Shown one piece after another: positions 1-8,607 of a stretch of DNA of 22,269 nucleotides (positions within the stretch are counted from its first letter, which is position 1; each line of letters begins with the position of its first letter). The translations under genes and the position numbers were made by a program. Under the pieces are notes generated by a model that had not been told where the DNA came from, did not search any database, and saw only the letters and a program-made list of their open reading frames with translations. The stretch spans positions 1-22,269 of the forward strand of contig DASPUH010000055.1 in assembly GCA_035622975.1 (NCBI GenBank). The letters are read 5' to 3'. The DNA is from DASPUH01 sp035622975. Its GTDB lineage: Bacteria; Chloroflexota; Limnocylindria; Limnocylindrales; CSP1-4.

Positions 1-658
1 CGATGCGGGCATCGCCGCCGCTGACCTCGACGAGATGCTGCAGGGCTTCGTCGGGGAGCCCGACCCGACCGCCGTAGCCGCGCTCGTCTTCCAGGGCGCG
101 CCGCACGATCGTGGTCACATGGTCGTCGGTGAGCGGCTCCAGGCGCATCACCCGCGTGCGGGACAGCAGCGCCGAGTTGACCTCGTGATAGGGGTTCTCC
201 GTGGTGGCCCCGATGAGCGTGACCGTGCCGGCTTCGACGTGGGGCAGGAGGGCGTCCTGCTGGCCCTTGTTGAAGCGGTGGATCTCGTCGATGAAGAGGA
301 CGGTCGGCGGCCCTCCGGTCGCGGAACGCTCGGCCGCGGTGGCGATGAGGGCGCGGACGTCAGCCACGCCGCTCATCACCGCGCTGAGGGTCTCGAAGCG
401 GGCACCCGCCGCGTCGGCCAGCAGGCGGGCGAGGGTCGTCTTGCCGACCCCGGGCGGGCCCCACAGGATCATGGAGGCCAGGTGGCCGTGCCGCAGCTGG
501 CGGGTCAGCGTGCCGTGCTCCCCGATCAGGTGGCCCTGCCCCACGACCTCCGCCAGCGTGCGCGGACGCATCCGGGCGGCCAGCGGCGCGTGCTGGTCGA
601 CGGCCGGCTGGAAGAAGGCGTCGGGTCGAGCGCCGGACGGTGATCGGCGACCAGGCAT
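1..658 (-). CDS. rarA: Replication-associated recombination protein A (RarA/MgsA AAA+ ATPase), 3' part outside window
   Basis: The first 219 residues are visible; the rest lies beyond the left edge. RarA is a clamp-loader-like AAA+ ATPase that acts at stalled replication forks. Motifs seen are Walker A GPPGVGKTT (residues 67-75), Walker B VLFIDEIHR (120-128) followed by FNKGQQDALLP, sensor-1 ATTEN (151-155) and an NSALLSR arginine-finger segment (161-167). The IDEIHRFNK and TTENP signatures separate RarA from RuvB and DnaX. The start is ATG at 658, ahead of a short variable stretch leading into the conserved RPRTLAEVVGQ. No clear Shine-Dalgarno is visible. The gene lies 55 bp downstream of the VanW gene on the same strand and is probably cotranscribed with it, although the two functions are not obviously linked. 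Confidence 0.95.
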   Translation of the reverse strand, partial: MPGRRSPSGARPDAFFQPAVDQHAPLAARMRPRTLAEVVGQGHLIGEHGTLTRQLRHGHLASMILWGPPGVGKTTLARLLADAAGARFETLSAVMSGVADVRALIATAAERSATGGPPTVLFIDEIHRFNKGQQDALLPHVEAGTVTLIGATTENPYHEVNSALLSRTRVMRLEPLTDDHVTTIVRRALEDERGYGGRVGLPDEALQHLVEVSGGDARI

Positions 659-713
659 GGGGCCCAGTCTAGTGCCCTGGTCCGCTGCGCCGACCGAGCT
701 GCGCCCGGGAGGC

Positions 714-2606
714 CTAGCCGGTGCCGATCTCGAGGATGCCGTTGACGCGGGCGTAATGGGAGTAGTACGTCTCCTGGTGGATGATCTTGCCCGCGGCGTC
801 ATAGACGGTGCGCGTGACCCATGAGTCGAAGCCGGCCACGGGGTATTCGGCGCGATACGTCTGGCCCTTCTTGAGGGTCGCGGTATAGACCGTGGTGTCG
901 ACGGCGCCGAGGTAGTTCTTGACGATCGGCGTCGACAGGACGACGCGCCGGCCGTCCGGCACGCCGTAGATCTGGAAGGTGACCGACTTGTAGGTGCTGG
1001 AGCCCTTGATGAGGATCGGGTAGGCCGTGTCATTGCGGAACGTCATGTCCTGCTCCGCCCCCGACGAATCCTTCCAGACGGTCGCATCGAGGCCCACGGG
1101 GTAGCGGTTGATGTAGTAGTAGTGGTTGGCTCGCGCGCCCATCTGGAGGCCCGAGCGCAGGGCCGCGTTGAAGAGTGTCGTGGAGCACGAGCAGATGCCG
1201 CCGCCCAGGGCCCCGGTCGGGTCCGTGTGGCCATTCTTGATGATGCCGCCGGGCCCGAAGCCCAGCTTGCTGCTGACGTCGACGATCTTCCAGAAGTCGA
1301 ACCACTGGCCCGCCAGCAAGACCGTGCCGTTGATCTGGGCGGCCGGGATGCGGATGTTGGCGCCGAAGAAGTTGTGGTCACTGGGCACGAAGGGGACCGT
1401 CCACTGGCCCAGGATGACCATGCGCGGCACGTAGGCCGCGGCGGAAGACGAATCCAGTTTCGGGGCCAGCGTCGTCAGCGCCAGATCCACGGGTACCGGT
1501 GCACTGTGCAGATCGGCCGCCGACTGGAGCGAGGCCAGGATCCGGGTCGTGGTGACGTCGGGGTCGAGCCTCAGCCCGGGCGACGAGGGGATGACGCCGA
1601 TGACCTTGGAGCCCTTGGTCACGAACACGGCGTCCTTGGCCGCCGTCCCCACCACGCTGCCGATACTGGCGAGCGAGACGGAGACCCGCGCGGGCTCGAG
1701 CTCCGGCGCGTAGGTGCCAGGCGTCGTGCTGCCGAAGGTGATCCACCCGGCCAGGGCGGCGGGCTTGATGCTCCACGTCCGGCCCGTGGCGCGGAGCGTC
1801 AGCGGGTTGGCCACGAACGCATCGGCCAGCTGCTTCGCCTGCGTCGCCGTGGCGTCGGTGACGGCCGGCGGCAGCACCTGCAGCGCGGCCGTGACGGCGA
1901 TGTCGCCGCCGGCGGGACCGGTCAGGGCGGCCACCACGGCCGTCTTCGTGGCCGCCAGGTCCAGCGCCCGACCGACCGTCGAGGGCACCACCGTGAACGT
2001 CGTCGTGCCCGATGTCCAGCGCACCTGCGCGCTCACTGGGGCGAGCGCCGTGGCCGACGCCACGCGGCTCACGAAGGCATCGACGGCCGCGCTGTCGTAG
2101 ACCAGCGCGGAACTGACCTGGACGCCGCCGAGCAGGCCCCGCACCTCGGCCTCCGCTCGGGTGAGGAGTGAACCGTCGTGCCCGTACCCCAGCGCGACGT
2201 CGACGGCGCCCGCGATGTCGTAGCGCCGGCCCAGGGTCGACAGGCTCACCGTCTGCGCCGCGAGCTGGCCGCCCAGGCCAAGGTGCAACTGCCCCGCGCC
2301 GACCGGTGGCAGCGCGGCGGCGAGGCGCGCCTCCGCGCCCGCCCGATCCAGGCCGGACAGGTCGACGCCGGCGACCTCCACGCCCGGCAGGATGCGGCCC
2401 TGGTAGACCACCGACAGGCCGACGAGGAAGGCGGCGGCCGCCACGAAGGCGAGGACCAGGCCCAGCAACGCCCCGCCCAGGATCCCGCCCACCCGGCGGG
2501 TCTGGCTGACCGAGGTCGCCCGCTCGTCGCCCGGCTGCTCGTCCCCCGTGCGCGCGTCAGGCAGGCCGAGCCCGGTGACGGGAGTCTCGAGGCCGGGTGC
2601 TGTCAC
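714..2606 (-). CDS. Membrane-anchored VanW family protein with putative peptidoglycan-binding repeats
   Basis: This 630-aa protein has a short cytoplasmic N terminus, one membrane segment (about residues 41-68) and a large exported part. Residues about 75-240 and 255-375 look like the two lobes of the putative peptidoglycan-binding domain found in YoaR/VanW proteins. The VanW domain covers about 405-550, with FFGANIRIPAAQ, the core GGGICSCSTTLFNAALRSGL (468-487) and the NHYYYINRYPVGLDATVW block. A short beta-rich tail resembling a G5-type module follows. VanW proteins are named for vancomycin-resistance clusters but have no proven biochemical activity; a cell-wall role is likely. The only reasonable start is GTG at 2606, which has no visible Shine-Dalgarno. 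The core motif is usually GGGxCQxST, whereas this protein has Cys472-Ser-Cys474. It precedes rarA and is divergent from the serine operon. Confidence 0.9.
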   Translation of the reverse strand: MTAPGLETPVTGLGLPDARTGDEQPGDERATSVSQTRRVGGILGGALLGLVLAFVAAAAFLVGLSVVYQGRILPGVEVAGVDLSGLDRAGAEARLAAALPPVGAGQLHLGLGGQLAAQTVSLSTLGRRYDIAGAVDVALGYGHDGSLLTRAEAEVRGLLGGVQVSSALVYDSAAVDAFVSRVASATALAPVSAQVRWTSGTTTFTVVPSTVGRALDLAATKTAVVAALTGPAGGDIAVTAALQVLPPAVTDATATQAKQLADAFVANPLTLRATGRTWSIKPAALAGWITFGSTTPGTYAPELEPARVSVSLASIGSVVGTAAKDAVFVTKGSKVIGVIPSSPGLRLDPDVTTTRILASLQSAADLHSAPVPVDLALTTLAPKLDSSSAAAYVPRMVILGQWTVPFVPSDHNFFGANIRIPAAQINGTVLLAGQWFDFWKIVDVSSKLGFGPGGIIKNGHTDPTGALGGGICSCSTTLFNAALRSGLQMGARANHYYYINRYPVGLDATVWKDSSGAEQDMTFRNDTAYPILIKGSSTYKSVTFQIYGVPDGRRVVLSTPIVKNYLGAVDTTVYTATLKKGQTYRAEYPVAGFDSWVTRTVYDAAGKIIHQETYYSHYARVNGILEIGTG

Positions 2607-2694
2607 GGGTCCACGGCCGCCGTAGCCTGAAACGGTACGATGGGCAGGGCCATCCGGTCGGTGCCCGCGTCCCCTGTATCAGTCGGAGTGTTCA
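2607..2694. promoter_or_regulatory. Divergent promoter region between the VanW gene and the serine operon
   Basis: This 88-bp spacer separates two divergent genes. On the plus strand TACGAT (2636-2641) fits a TANNNT -10 element about 54 bp before the aminotransferase start. On the minus strand TACCGT (2637-2632) fits the same pattern about 25 bp before the VanW start. The two share the central TA pair. No good -35 hexamer was found for either. A GGAG Shine-Dalgarno (2685-2688) lies 6 nt before the GTG at 2695. The promoter assignment is inference from pattern and position. Confidence 0.35.
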
Positions 2695-3885
2695 GTGACC
2701 CCACTCGTCACCTATCTACGGATCCCAGGCCCGACGCCCCTGCCCGACGCGGTGCGGGAGGCAGGTGCGCGGCAGATGGTCAACCATCGTGGCCCAGAGT
2801 TCAAGGCACTACTTGGCCGCGTCACGATAGGTCTAAAGGCCGCTTTCCGCACGGAGCACGACGTGCTCGTGCTGACCGCCTCCGGCACGGGGGCCCTGGA
2901 GGCGGCCGTGGTCAACCACTGCTCGCCGGGCGACCCGGTGCTGGCGGTGAGCATCGGCGCGTTCGGCGACCGGTTCGCCAGGATCGCCACGCGGTACGGG
3001 GCGGAGGTGACGCGCGTCGACGTGCCGTGGGGCCAGGCGGCCCGGCCGGAGGCGGTCACCGAGGCGCTCCAGGCCATGCGCGCCGCGGGCCGGCCAGCGC
3101 ACGCGATCCTGCTGACGCACAACGAGACCTCCACCGCCGTGACGAATCCCATCGCCGAGCTTGCCGCGGCTGCCCGGGCGGCCGCCCCCGACGCCCTGCT
3201 CCTGGTGGACGGCATCAGCGGCCTGGGTGCCATCCCCTTCGAGACGGACGCGTGGGACCTCGACGTCGTGACGACGGGCTCGCAGAAGTCGTGGATGGTG
3301 CCCCCGGGCCTGGCCATGATCAGCGTCTCGCCGCGCGCCTGGGCCGCGGCCGAGCGGGCCGGCATGCCCCGCTTCTATTTCGACCTGGCCCTGCACCGCG
3401 ATGCGCTGGCCAAGGGCGAGACACCGTGGACCCCGGCCGTGGGGGTCGCCTTCGCCCTCGACGTGGCGCTCGGACTCATGGAACGGGAGGGTTACCCTGC
3501 CATCTTCGCCCGACACGCCGCGTGCGGAGCGGCCGCCCGGGCGGGCCTGGCGGCGCTGGGGTTCGAGCTCTTCGCCGACCCACGTCATGCCTCCGACACC
3601 ATCACCGCGGCCCGCCTGCCGGACGACCTGCCGTGGGCCGAGTTCAACGGCGCCCTGCGCACCCGGGGCCTCATCCTGGCCGGCGGCCAGGGGGCCCTGA
3701 CGGGCAAGATCTTCCGCATCGGGCACCTCGGCGCGGTCACCGTCGACGAGATCCTCGTGGCGCTCGAGATGATCGAGGGCGTGCTGCTGGACCGCGGCCG
3801 CCGGGTCGACCGTGGCGCGGCCCTCGTCGCCGCGCTGCGGGCTGCGGACGCCAGCCGAGCCGAGCGGATGGCCGTGTCCGCGTGA
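2695..3885 (+). CDS. Class V aminotransferase (serine/alanine-glyoxylate or phosphoserine aminotransferase-like)
   Basis: This 396-aa PLP-dependent aminotransferase has the usual family length. The PLP lysine is Lys198 in TTGSQKSWMVPPG. Asp172 in LLLVDGISGLG should contact the pyridine nitrogen, THNETS (141-146) is the conserved active-site strand, and Arg341 in FRIGH is the expected carboxylate-binding residue. The start GTG at 2695 has a GGAG 6 nt upstream and leads directly into the conserved YLRIPGPTPLP. The stop overlaps the serA start by 4 bp (GTGA). Members of this family act as serine-glyoxylate, alanine-glyoxylate or, in some thermophiles and archaea, phosphoserine aminotransferases. 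The tight coupling to serA favours a role converting 3-phosphohydroxypyruvate to phosphoserine, but sequence alone does not settle the substrate. Confidence 0.92.
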   Translation: MTPLVTYLRIPGPTPLPDAVREAGARQMVNHRGPEFKALLGRVTIGLKAAFRTEHDVLVLTASGTGALEAAVVNHCSPGDPVLAVSIGAFGDRFARIATRYGAEVTRVDVPWGQAARPEAVTEALQAMRAAGRPAHAILLTHNETSTAVTNPIAELAAAARAAAPDALLLVDGISGLGAIPFETDAWDLDVVTTGSQKSWMVPPGLAMISVSPRAWAAAERAGMPRFYFDLALHRDALAKGETPWTPAVGVAFALDVALGLMEREGYPAIFARHAACGAAARAGLAALGFELFADPRHASDTITAARLPDDLPWAEFNGALRTRGLILAGGQGALTGKIFRIGHLGAVTVDEILVALEMIEGVLLDRGRRVDRGAALVAALRAADASRAERMAVSA

Positions 3886-5438
3886 GGATCCTCGTCGCCG
3901 AGCCCCTGGGTGCGGCCGGCCTCGAGCTCCTGCGGGCCGCCCACGAGGTCGACCTGCGACCGGGCCTCGAACGGGCGGCCTTCCTGGGCGCCCTGCCCGG
4001 GTACGACGCGCTCGTCGTGCGCAGCCAGGTCCAGGTCGACGCCGCGGCATTCGAGGCCGGCCGCCGCCTGGTGGTCGTGGGCCGGGCCGGAGTGGGCGTC
4101 GACAACGTCGACCTGGAGGCGGCCACCGCGGCCGGCGTCGTCGTGGTCAACGCGCCGACCGGCAACACCATCGCGGCGGCCGAGCAGACGCTGGCCCTGC
4201 TCTTCGCCGTCGCCCGCCGCATCGCGGCCGCGGACGCCTCGATGCGCCGCGGCGAATGGGCCCGCTCCCGTTTCACGGGCATCGAGCTGCGTGGCCGGAC
4301 GCTGGGCATCCTGGGGCTCGGCAAGATCGGCATCGCCCTGGCCGACCGCGCCCGCGGCCTGGAGATGACGGTCGTCGGCCACGACCCCTTCGTGGCCCCG
4401 GAGACGGCCGCCCGGCACGGGGTGGAGCTGGTGCCGTTCGCCGAGCTGTTGGCTCGCGCCGACGCTCTGAGCGTGCACGTGCCGCTGACCCGGGCGACGC
4501 GTGGGCGCATCGGGGCGGCCGAGCTGGCAGCCCTGCCGGCCGGGGCCATCGTCCTCAACGTCGCGCGCGGCGGCATCGTCGACGAGGGGGCCCTCGCCGA
4601 CGCCCTGGCCAGCGGGCACCTGGGCGGGGCGGGCATCGATGTCTACGTCGCGGAGCCGCCCCGTGACTCCCCCTTGCTGACCGCGCCCCACACCGTCCTG
4701 ACGCCGCACCTGGGAGCGTCCACGGAAGAGGCCCAGGAACGGGTGGCCGTCGAGGTGGCGCAGCAGGTCCTCGATGTGCTGGCGGGTCGGCCGGCCCGCT
4801 ACGCCGTCAACGGACCGGTCGTGCCGCCCGAGACGGCCGAGGCCCTGGCGCCCTTCGTCGGCCTCGCTCGGCTGCTGGGCGAGCTGTACGCGCAGGTGGC
4901 CGAACCCCAGCCGGAACTGGTCCTGGAGGTCGCCGGCGAGGTCGCCGCCTACGAGGCCGCGCCGCTCGTCGCGGCGGCCCTCAGCGGGTTGCTGGCCGTT
5001 TCCAGCGGCACGCGGGTCAACCAGGTCAACGCCCCGCTCCTGGCGCGCCAGCGCGGCCTCACCGTGAGCGAGCAACGCAATCCCGACGCCGGGCGGTATG
5101 CCTCGCTGCTCACCCTCCGCGGCGCGGCCACGGTGGCTGGCACGATCGGGGCAGGCGAACCGCGCCTCGTGCGCCTCGGCGAGCACTGGCTGGACATGGC
5201 CCTGAGCGCCTCGATGCTCATCACCCGCCACCACGACCGGCCGGGCACGATCGGCGCCGTCGGCGGCATCCTGGGGGCCGCCGACATCAACATCAGCGGC
5301 ATGCACCTGGCCCGCAGCACCCCGCGCGCCGACGCGTTCATGATCCTGGCCCTGGACGAGCCGGTGCCCGACGAGGTCGCGGACCAGCTCCGCCAACTCG
5401 AGGCCGTGCTCGACCTGTGGGTCGTCCAGCTGACGTGA
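3882..5438 (+). CDS. serA: D-3-phosphoglycerate dehydrogenase, long form with ACT domain
   Basis: This 518-aa enzyme oxidises 3-phosphoglycerate to 3-phosphohydroxypyruvate with NAD, the first step of serine synthesis. The Rossmann signature GLGKIG is at 145-150. The catalytic triad is Arg229 (NVARGG), Glu258 (VYVAEPP) and His276 (TPHLGAS). An intervening substrate-binding-type domain spans about 310-440, and a C-terminal ACT domain (about 446-518, HHDRPGTIGAVGGILG) probably gives feedback control by serine. The frame stays open far upstream through the aminotransferase gene, but the dehydrogenase fold begins at MRILVAEPLG. The GTG at 3882, overlapping the upstream stop as GTGA, is therefore taken as the start. 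The length matches the roughly 525-aa long-form family. The gene is translationally coupled to both neighbours. Confidence 0.96.
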   Translation: MRILVAEPLGAAGLELLRAAHEVDLRPGLERAAFLGALPGYDALVVRSQVQVDAAAFEAGRRLVVVGRAGVGVDNVDLEAATAAGVVVVNAPTGNTIAAAEQTLALLFAVARRIAAADASMRRGEWARSRFTGIELRGRTLGILGLGKIGIALADRARGLEMTVVGHDPFVAPETAARHGVELVPFAELLARADALSVHVPLTRATRGRIGAAELAALPAGAIVLNVARGGIVDEGALADALASGHLGGAGIDVYVAEPPRDSPLLTAPHTVLTPHLGASTEEAQERVAVEVAQQVLDVLAGRPARYAVNGPVVPPETAEALAPFVGLARLLGELYAQVAEPQPELVLEVAGEVAAYEAAPLVAAALSGLLAVSSGTRVNQVNAPLLARQRGLTVSEQRNPDAGRYASLLTLRGAATVAGTIGAGEPRLVRLGEHWLDMALSASMLITRHHDRPGTIGAVGGILGAADINISGMHLARSTPRADAFMILALDEPVPDEVADQLRQLEAVLDLWVVQLT

Positions 5439-6229
5439 GGGCCGCCGCTCCCCTGCCCACCGCGGGCCTGACCTCGACGCTGGTGCTGGTGCGCCACGGC
5501 CAGTCCACGTGGATCGCCGAGGGGCGCTTCCAGGGCCGGGCCGACCCTCCCCTGTCGCCCCTCGGGGAGATGCAGGCGGCCCGCATGGCCGCGCGCCTGG
5601 GCGGACCGCGCGGCGGGGACCCCATGCCGCCGACGCCGCCGCACGCGCTGTGGTCGTCGCCGCTCGGGCGGGCGCGCGGCACCGCGCGCCATCTGGCGGC
5701 GCTGCCCGACTGGCCGGCGATCCGCACAGCCGACGGCCTGCGCGAGATCGGCCAGGGTGATTGGGAGGGCCTGCCCACGACCACCGTGGCCGAACGCTGG
5801 CCCGATCTCCTGGCCGGCTGGCGCCGCGACCCGGTCACGCATCACGCCCCGGGAGGCGAGACGGTGCGCGACGTCGACCTGCGCGTCCGGACGGCCCTCG
5901 CGGAGGTCCTGGCGGATCTTCGATCGGCCGACGCGCCGGCTCTGCCAGAACCGGGTCTCCCGCCGCCCTCACCGGTCCCCGGCTACGGAGCGGCCCGGGC
6001 CGCGCGGCCGTGGGCCGCGGTGGTGGCGCACGACGGCGTCCTGCGGCTGGCCCTCCTGGCGCTGCTCGGGCTCCAGCTCGATGCGTTCTGGCGCGTGCCG
6101 TTCGTGTTGTGCGGGATCTCCGTGGTCACGATCGACGGCGGCGCAGCCGCCCTGCGAGCGCACAACCTGGCCGAGCATCTCGACGGGCCCATCGGCGAGC
6201 CCGAGGCCCCCCGACCGGGCGCCTTCTAG
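5435..6229 (+). CDS. Histidine phosphatase family protein (phosphoglycerate mutase-like; candidate phosphoserine phosphatase)
   Basis: This 264-aa protein belongs to the branch-1 histidine phosphatase superfamily. It shows the phosphohistidine motif LVRHGQSTW (His21), SSPLGRARGTA with Arg79, LREIGQGDWEG with Glu104, GGETVRD, and the second catalytic histidine His199 in VVAHDGVLR. The GTG at 5435 overlaps the serA stop in another GTGA junction; an in-frame GTG at 5417 is possible but less likely. An insert rich in Pro and Ala (about 165-192) precedes the second His block. Members include phosphoglycerate mutases, alpha-ribazole phosphatases and metal-independent phosphoserine phosphatases. Position as the third gene after aminotransferase and serA makes phosphoserine the best substrate guess. 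The stop codon shares CTAG with the convergent gene. Confidence 0.93.
   Translation: MRAAAPLPTAGLTSTLVLVRHGQSTWIAEGRFQGRADPPLSPLGEMQAARMAARLGGPRGGDPMPPTPPHALWSSPLGRARGTARHLAALPDWPAIRTADGLREIGQGDWEGLPTTTVAERWPDLLAGWRRDPVTHHAPGGETVRDVDLRVRTALAEVLADLRSADAPALPEPGLPPPSPVPGYGAARAARPWAAVVAHDGVLRLALLALLGLQLDAFWRVPFVLCGISVVTIDGGAAALRAHNLAEHLDGPIGEPEAPRPGAF
6226..6229. other. Shared CTAG stop overlap of two convergent genes
   Basis: The palindrome CTAG supplies TAG (6227-6229) for the plus-strand histidine phosphatase and TAG (6228-6226) for the minus-strand transglutaminase. The two reading frames overlap by 4 bp, leaving no room for a dedicated terminator between them. Confidence 0.95.
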
Positions 6230-8607
6230 CGCGGCGACCCGCTGCGCGGGCCAGCGCGGCGGGGGCGGAACCCGCGCTGCCGCCGGAAGACCAGCCGCAG
6301 CAGGCGCACGCGCAGCCGCCGGTACGCGGCATGCAGTGCCACGAGGCGGTCACCGGCCATCGTCCGGCGCCCGTAGGTGACCTCCACCTTGGCCCGGGCG
6401 ACCAGCTGCAACTCGTCGCGGGCGGCGGGTACCAGCTCGCCCAGGGCTCCCGCGTATTCGTAGGCCGTCTGGGTCGGCAGCTGGCCGTAGCCCAGGCGGG
6501 TGGCGAAGCCGACCAGGCCGCGATACACGGCATCTGGTTCGCCGCGCGACAGGGCACCCGATCGGCGACTGCGCCACACCCCGAAGGCGAGGAGTAGCGC
6601 CAAGAGGCCGATGACCAGCACGGCGAGCAGGCCCACCCCTGGGCCGCCACTGCTCACCGAGCCTGGCGTGAGCGGCGGCAGGGTGCGGCGCAGCGGATCC
6701 GTCTCGTCGGCGCCGCTCTGCACGGGCCCGATGGACGGTGACGGCGTACCCGCCACCGGGCTGCCCCTGACGAACACCGTGGCCGCCTGGCCAAGGTCTC
6801 GCTGAGCGCCCGGTGTGGGGTCGAAGCGGATCCAGCCGTAGCCCGGGAAGTAGACCTGCGCCCACGCATGGGCGGCGCTGGCCTCGACCTGGAAGCTGCC
6901 GTCGGCCAGCTGCTCGCCGGGCAGGTAGCCCTTCACGTAGCGGGCAGGGATGCCCAGGGTGCGCAGCATCATGACCATCGAGGAGGCGAAGTACTCGCAG
7001 TAGCCCACCCGGTGCGACTCGACCAGGAAGCAGTCGACGATGTCGCCTGACGGGCACTCGCCACGCACGTCGGTCTGGTACCGGAACCCGTTGGCCGGGT
7101 CCAGGAAGAAGGCCTGGATCGCTTTCGCGATGTGGAACGCGTCCTGCTGGGACGCCGGCAGGCCGGACGCGACCGACCGCGCCACGGCGATCGTCTCGTC
7201 GCCGACGGCGCCCTTGTACTGCAGGTACGGTGCCACCGTCGCGGGGTAATCGGTGCCGGCCGCCGCCAGCTGCGACTCCGTGGGCGCCCCCTTCTCATCG
7301 CCCTGCGGCACCACGAGCGAGGTCGCCGTGTAGCTGTCGCCCGCGCCCAGGGCGTTCGTCAGCTCGGCCGAGTCGAAGCCGCCGCCCGGGCCGGCCGTGT
7401 AGACCGTGGTGGGCTGGTCGACCGAGACCACATCCTCCGGCGCCACGAGCGTCGAACTGCCCAGGTTCACGTCGTGGATCGTCGTCTTGACCGTCGCCCG
7501 CGCGACGAGGGACGTGGCGCCGTCCGCGGATGCGGCCAGCACCGGGGCCCCGGCCGCGACGTCGCCCGCGTTCGTGCGATCGACCTGCTTCCAGGTGGTC
7601 CCATCGAACGTGTCGTACGTGGCCCCGCGCCAGTAGTAACCCTGCCCGGTATCGGTGGTGGCGGTGAAGACGACCGTCGACGACGACTCCCACAGGCCGG
7701 TGATCGTGGACGAGGTGGCGAACAGCCCGTTCGGCCCGCGGGCGTTGCCCACGACCCCGCCGACGAGGGTGTTGAGCTGCTCGCCCAGGTTCACCAGCTG
7801 GTCGCGCACGGCAGGCTGGTTCAGCACGCCGGCCAGCGGGGCCGAGCTGGCGGTCGCCGTGAGGGCCAGGGCCCCGATCAGGGTCAGGGCGATGAAGGTC
7901 GCCCCGCTGCGCGTGTAGAGGGTCGTCACCGCCCCCTGGTCGCCGATGCCGCGGCGCATCCATCCGACCCGCTGATCGAGCAGGTTAAGGCGCATCAGGA
8001 GCACCAGCGCCGCCACGGCGAAGACGACCAGGTAGCCGTACTCGTCCTGGGCCGCCACCGAGAGCTGGACGAAGATGGCGACGCCGGTCATGGCGACCAC
8101 CGCCAGGCCCCGGTGGCGGGCGAAGAGGTTGACCGCTGCCAGCTGGGCCACGGTCCACATCGCGGCACCCAGGACCAGCAGGAAGACCGACGTCTCGGAC
8201 GAGCGGACGCCTTCGATGACGAGGTCGTGGTAGAAGCGGTAGACGGAGTCGGAGAGGGCCGTCAACGCCGTGCCTGGCGGCGCCCCGGGGGCGACGATGC
8301 CGGCCACGGCGAGCAGCAGGACACCGGCCCCCACGGCCGCCCCGACGGCGTCGGCGGCCAGCGCCGGCCAGCCCAGCTTGGCGCTGACGAAGCCCCACAG
8401 GGCCGCCAGCAGCATCACCGGCAGCAGGAAGCCGGTCTCGCTGGGCCCCTCGGGGACGAAGCCCGCCCAGTGGGCGGCATCGATCGACAGCGCCACCGCC
8501 CCGATCATGACGGTGAAGGCGATGACAGCCAGCCATCCTTCCTGGGGCCCGCGCAGCCACGCCGGCCCCTCGAAGCTGTCGTCGCGTCGCAGCGCCGCGG
8601 TGGTCAT
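6226..8607 (-). CDS. TgpA-like membrane transglutaminase-domain protein
   Basis: This 793-aa protein has about seven membrane segments in the first 255 residues. An exported region follows with a transglutaminase-like core whose catalytic triad is Cys537 (HRVGYCEYFASS), His580 (ASAAHAWAQV) and Asp596 (IRFDPTPG). A Ser/Pro linker, another membrane segment (about 657-677) and a basic cytoplasmic DUF4129-like tail complete it. This is the architecture of Pseudomonas TgpA and related proteins, which are thought to act on periplasmic or cell-surface peptides; the true substrate is unknown. Its ATG at 8607 overlaps the stop of the DUF58 gene by 4 bp (ATGA), and it is the last gene of the moxR-DUF58-transglutaminase operon. 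The tail is short and contains no added catalytic domain. Confidence 0.93.
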   Translation of the reverse strand: MTTAALRRDDSFEGPAWLRGPQEGWLAVIAFTVMIGAVALSIDAAHWAGFVPEGPSETGFLLPVMLLAALWGFVSAKLGWPALAADAVGAAVGAGVLLLAVAGIVAPGAPPGTALTALSDSVYRFYHDLVIEGVRSSETSVFLLVLGAAMWTVAQLAAVNLFARHRGLAVVAMTGVAIFVQLSVAAQDEYGYLVVFAVAALVLLMRLNLLDQRVGWMRRGIGDQGAVTTLYTRSGATFIALTLIGALALTATASSAPLAGVLNQPAVRDQLVNLGEQLNTLVGGVVGNARGPNGLFATSSTITGLWESSSTVVFTATTDTGQGYYWRGATYDTFDGTTWKQVDRTNAGDVAAGAPVLAASADGATSLVARATVKTTIHDVNLGSSTLVAPEDVVSVDQPTTVYTAGPGGGFDSAELTNALGAGDSYTATSLVVPQGDEKGAPTESQLAAAGTDYPATVAPYLQYKGAVGDETIAVARSVASGLPASQQDAFHIAKAIQAFFLDPANGFRYQTDVRGECPSGDIVDCFLVESHRVGYCEYFASSMVMMLRTLGIPARYVKGYLPGEQLADGSFQVEASAAHAWAQVYFPGYGWIRFDPTPGAQRDLGQAATVFVRGSPVAGTPSPSIGPVQSGADETDPLRRTLPPLTPGSVSSGGPGVGLLAVLVIGLLALLLAFGVWRSRRSGALSRGEPDAVYRGLVGFATRLGYGQLPTQTAYEYAGALGELVPAARDELQLVARAKVEVTYGRRTMAGDRLVALHAAYRRLRVRLLRLVFRRQRGFRPRRAGPRSGSPR

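Noticed and set aside
2640..3881. In-frame upstream extension of serA by 414 codons
   Set aside because: It lies in another frame of the well-supported aminotransferase gene, has Arg/Gly/Pro-rich composition with no domain, and the dehydrogenase fold starts at 3882.
3585..5396. Long minus-strand open frame of 603 codons opposite serA
   Set aside because: Composition is Gly/Arg/Gln/Asp-rich without domains. serA on the other strand carries full catalytic motifs.
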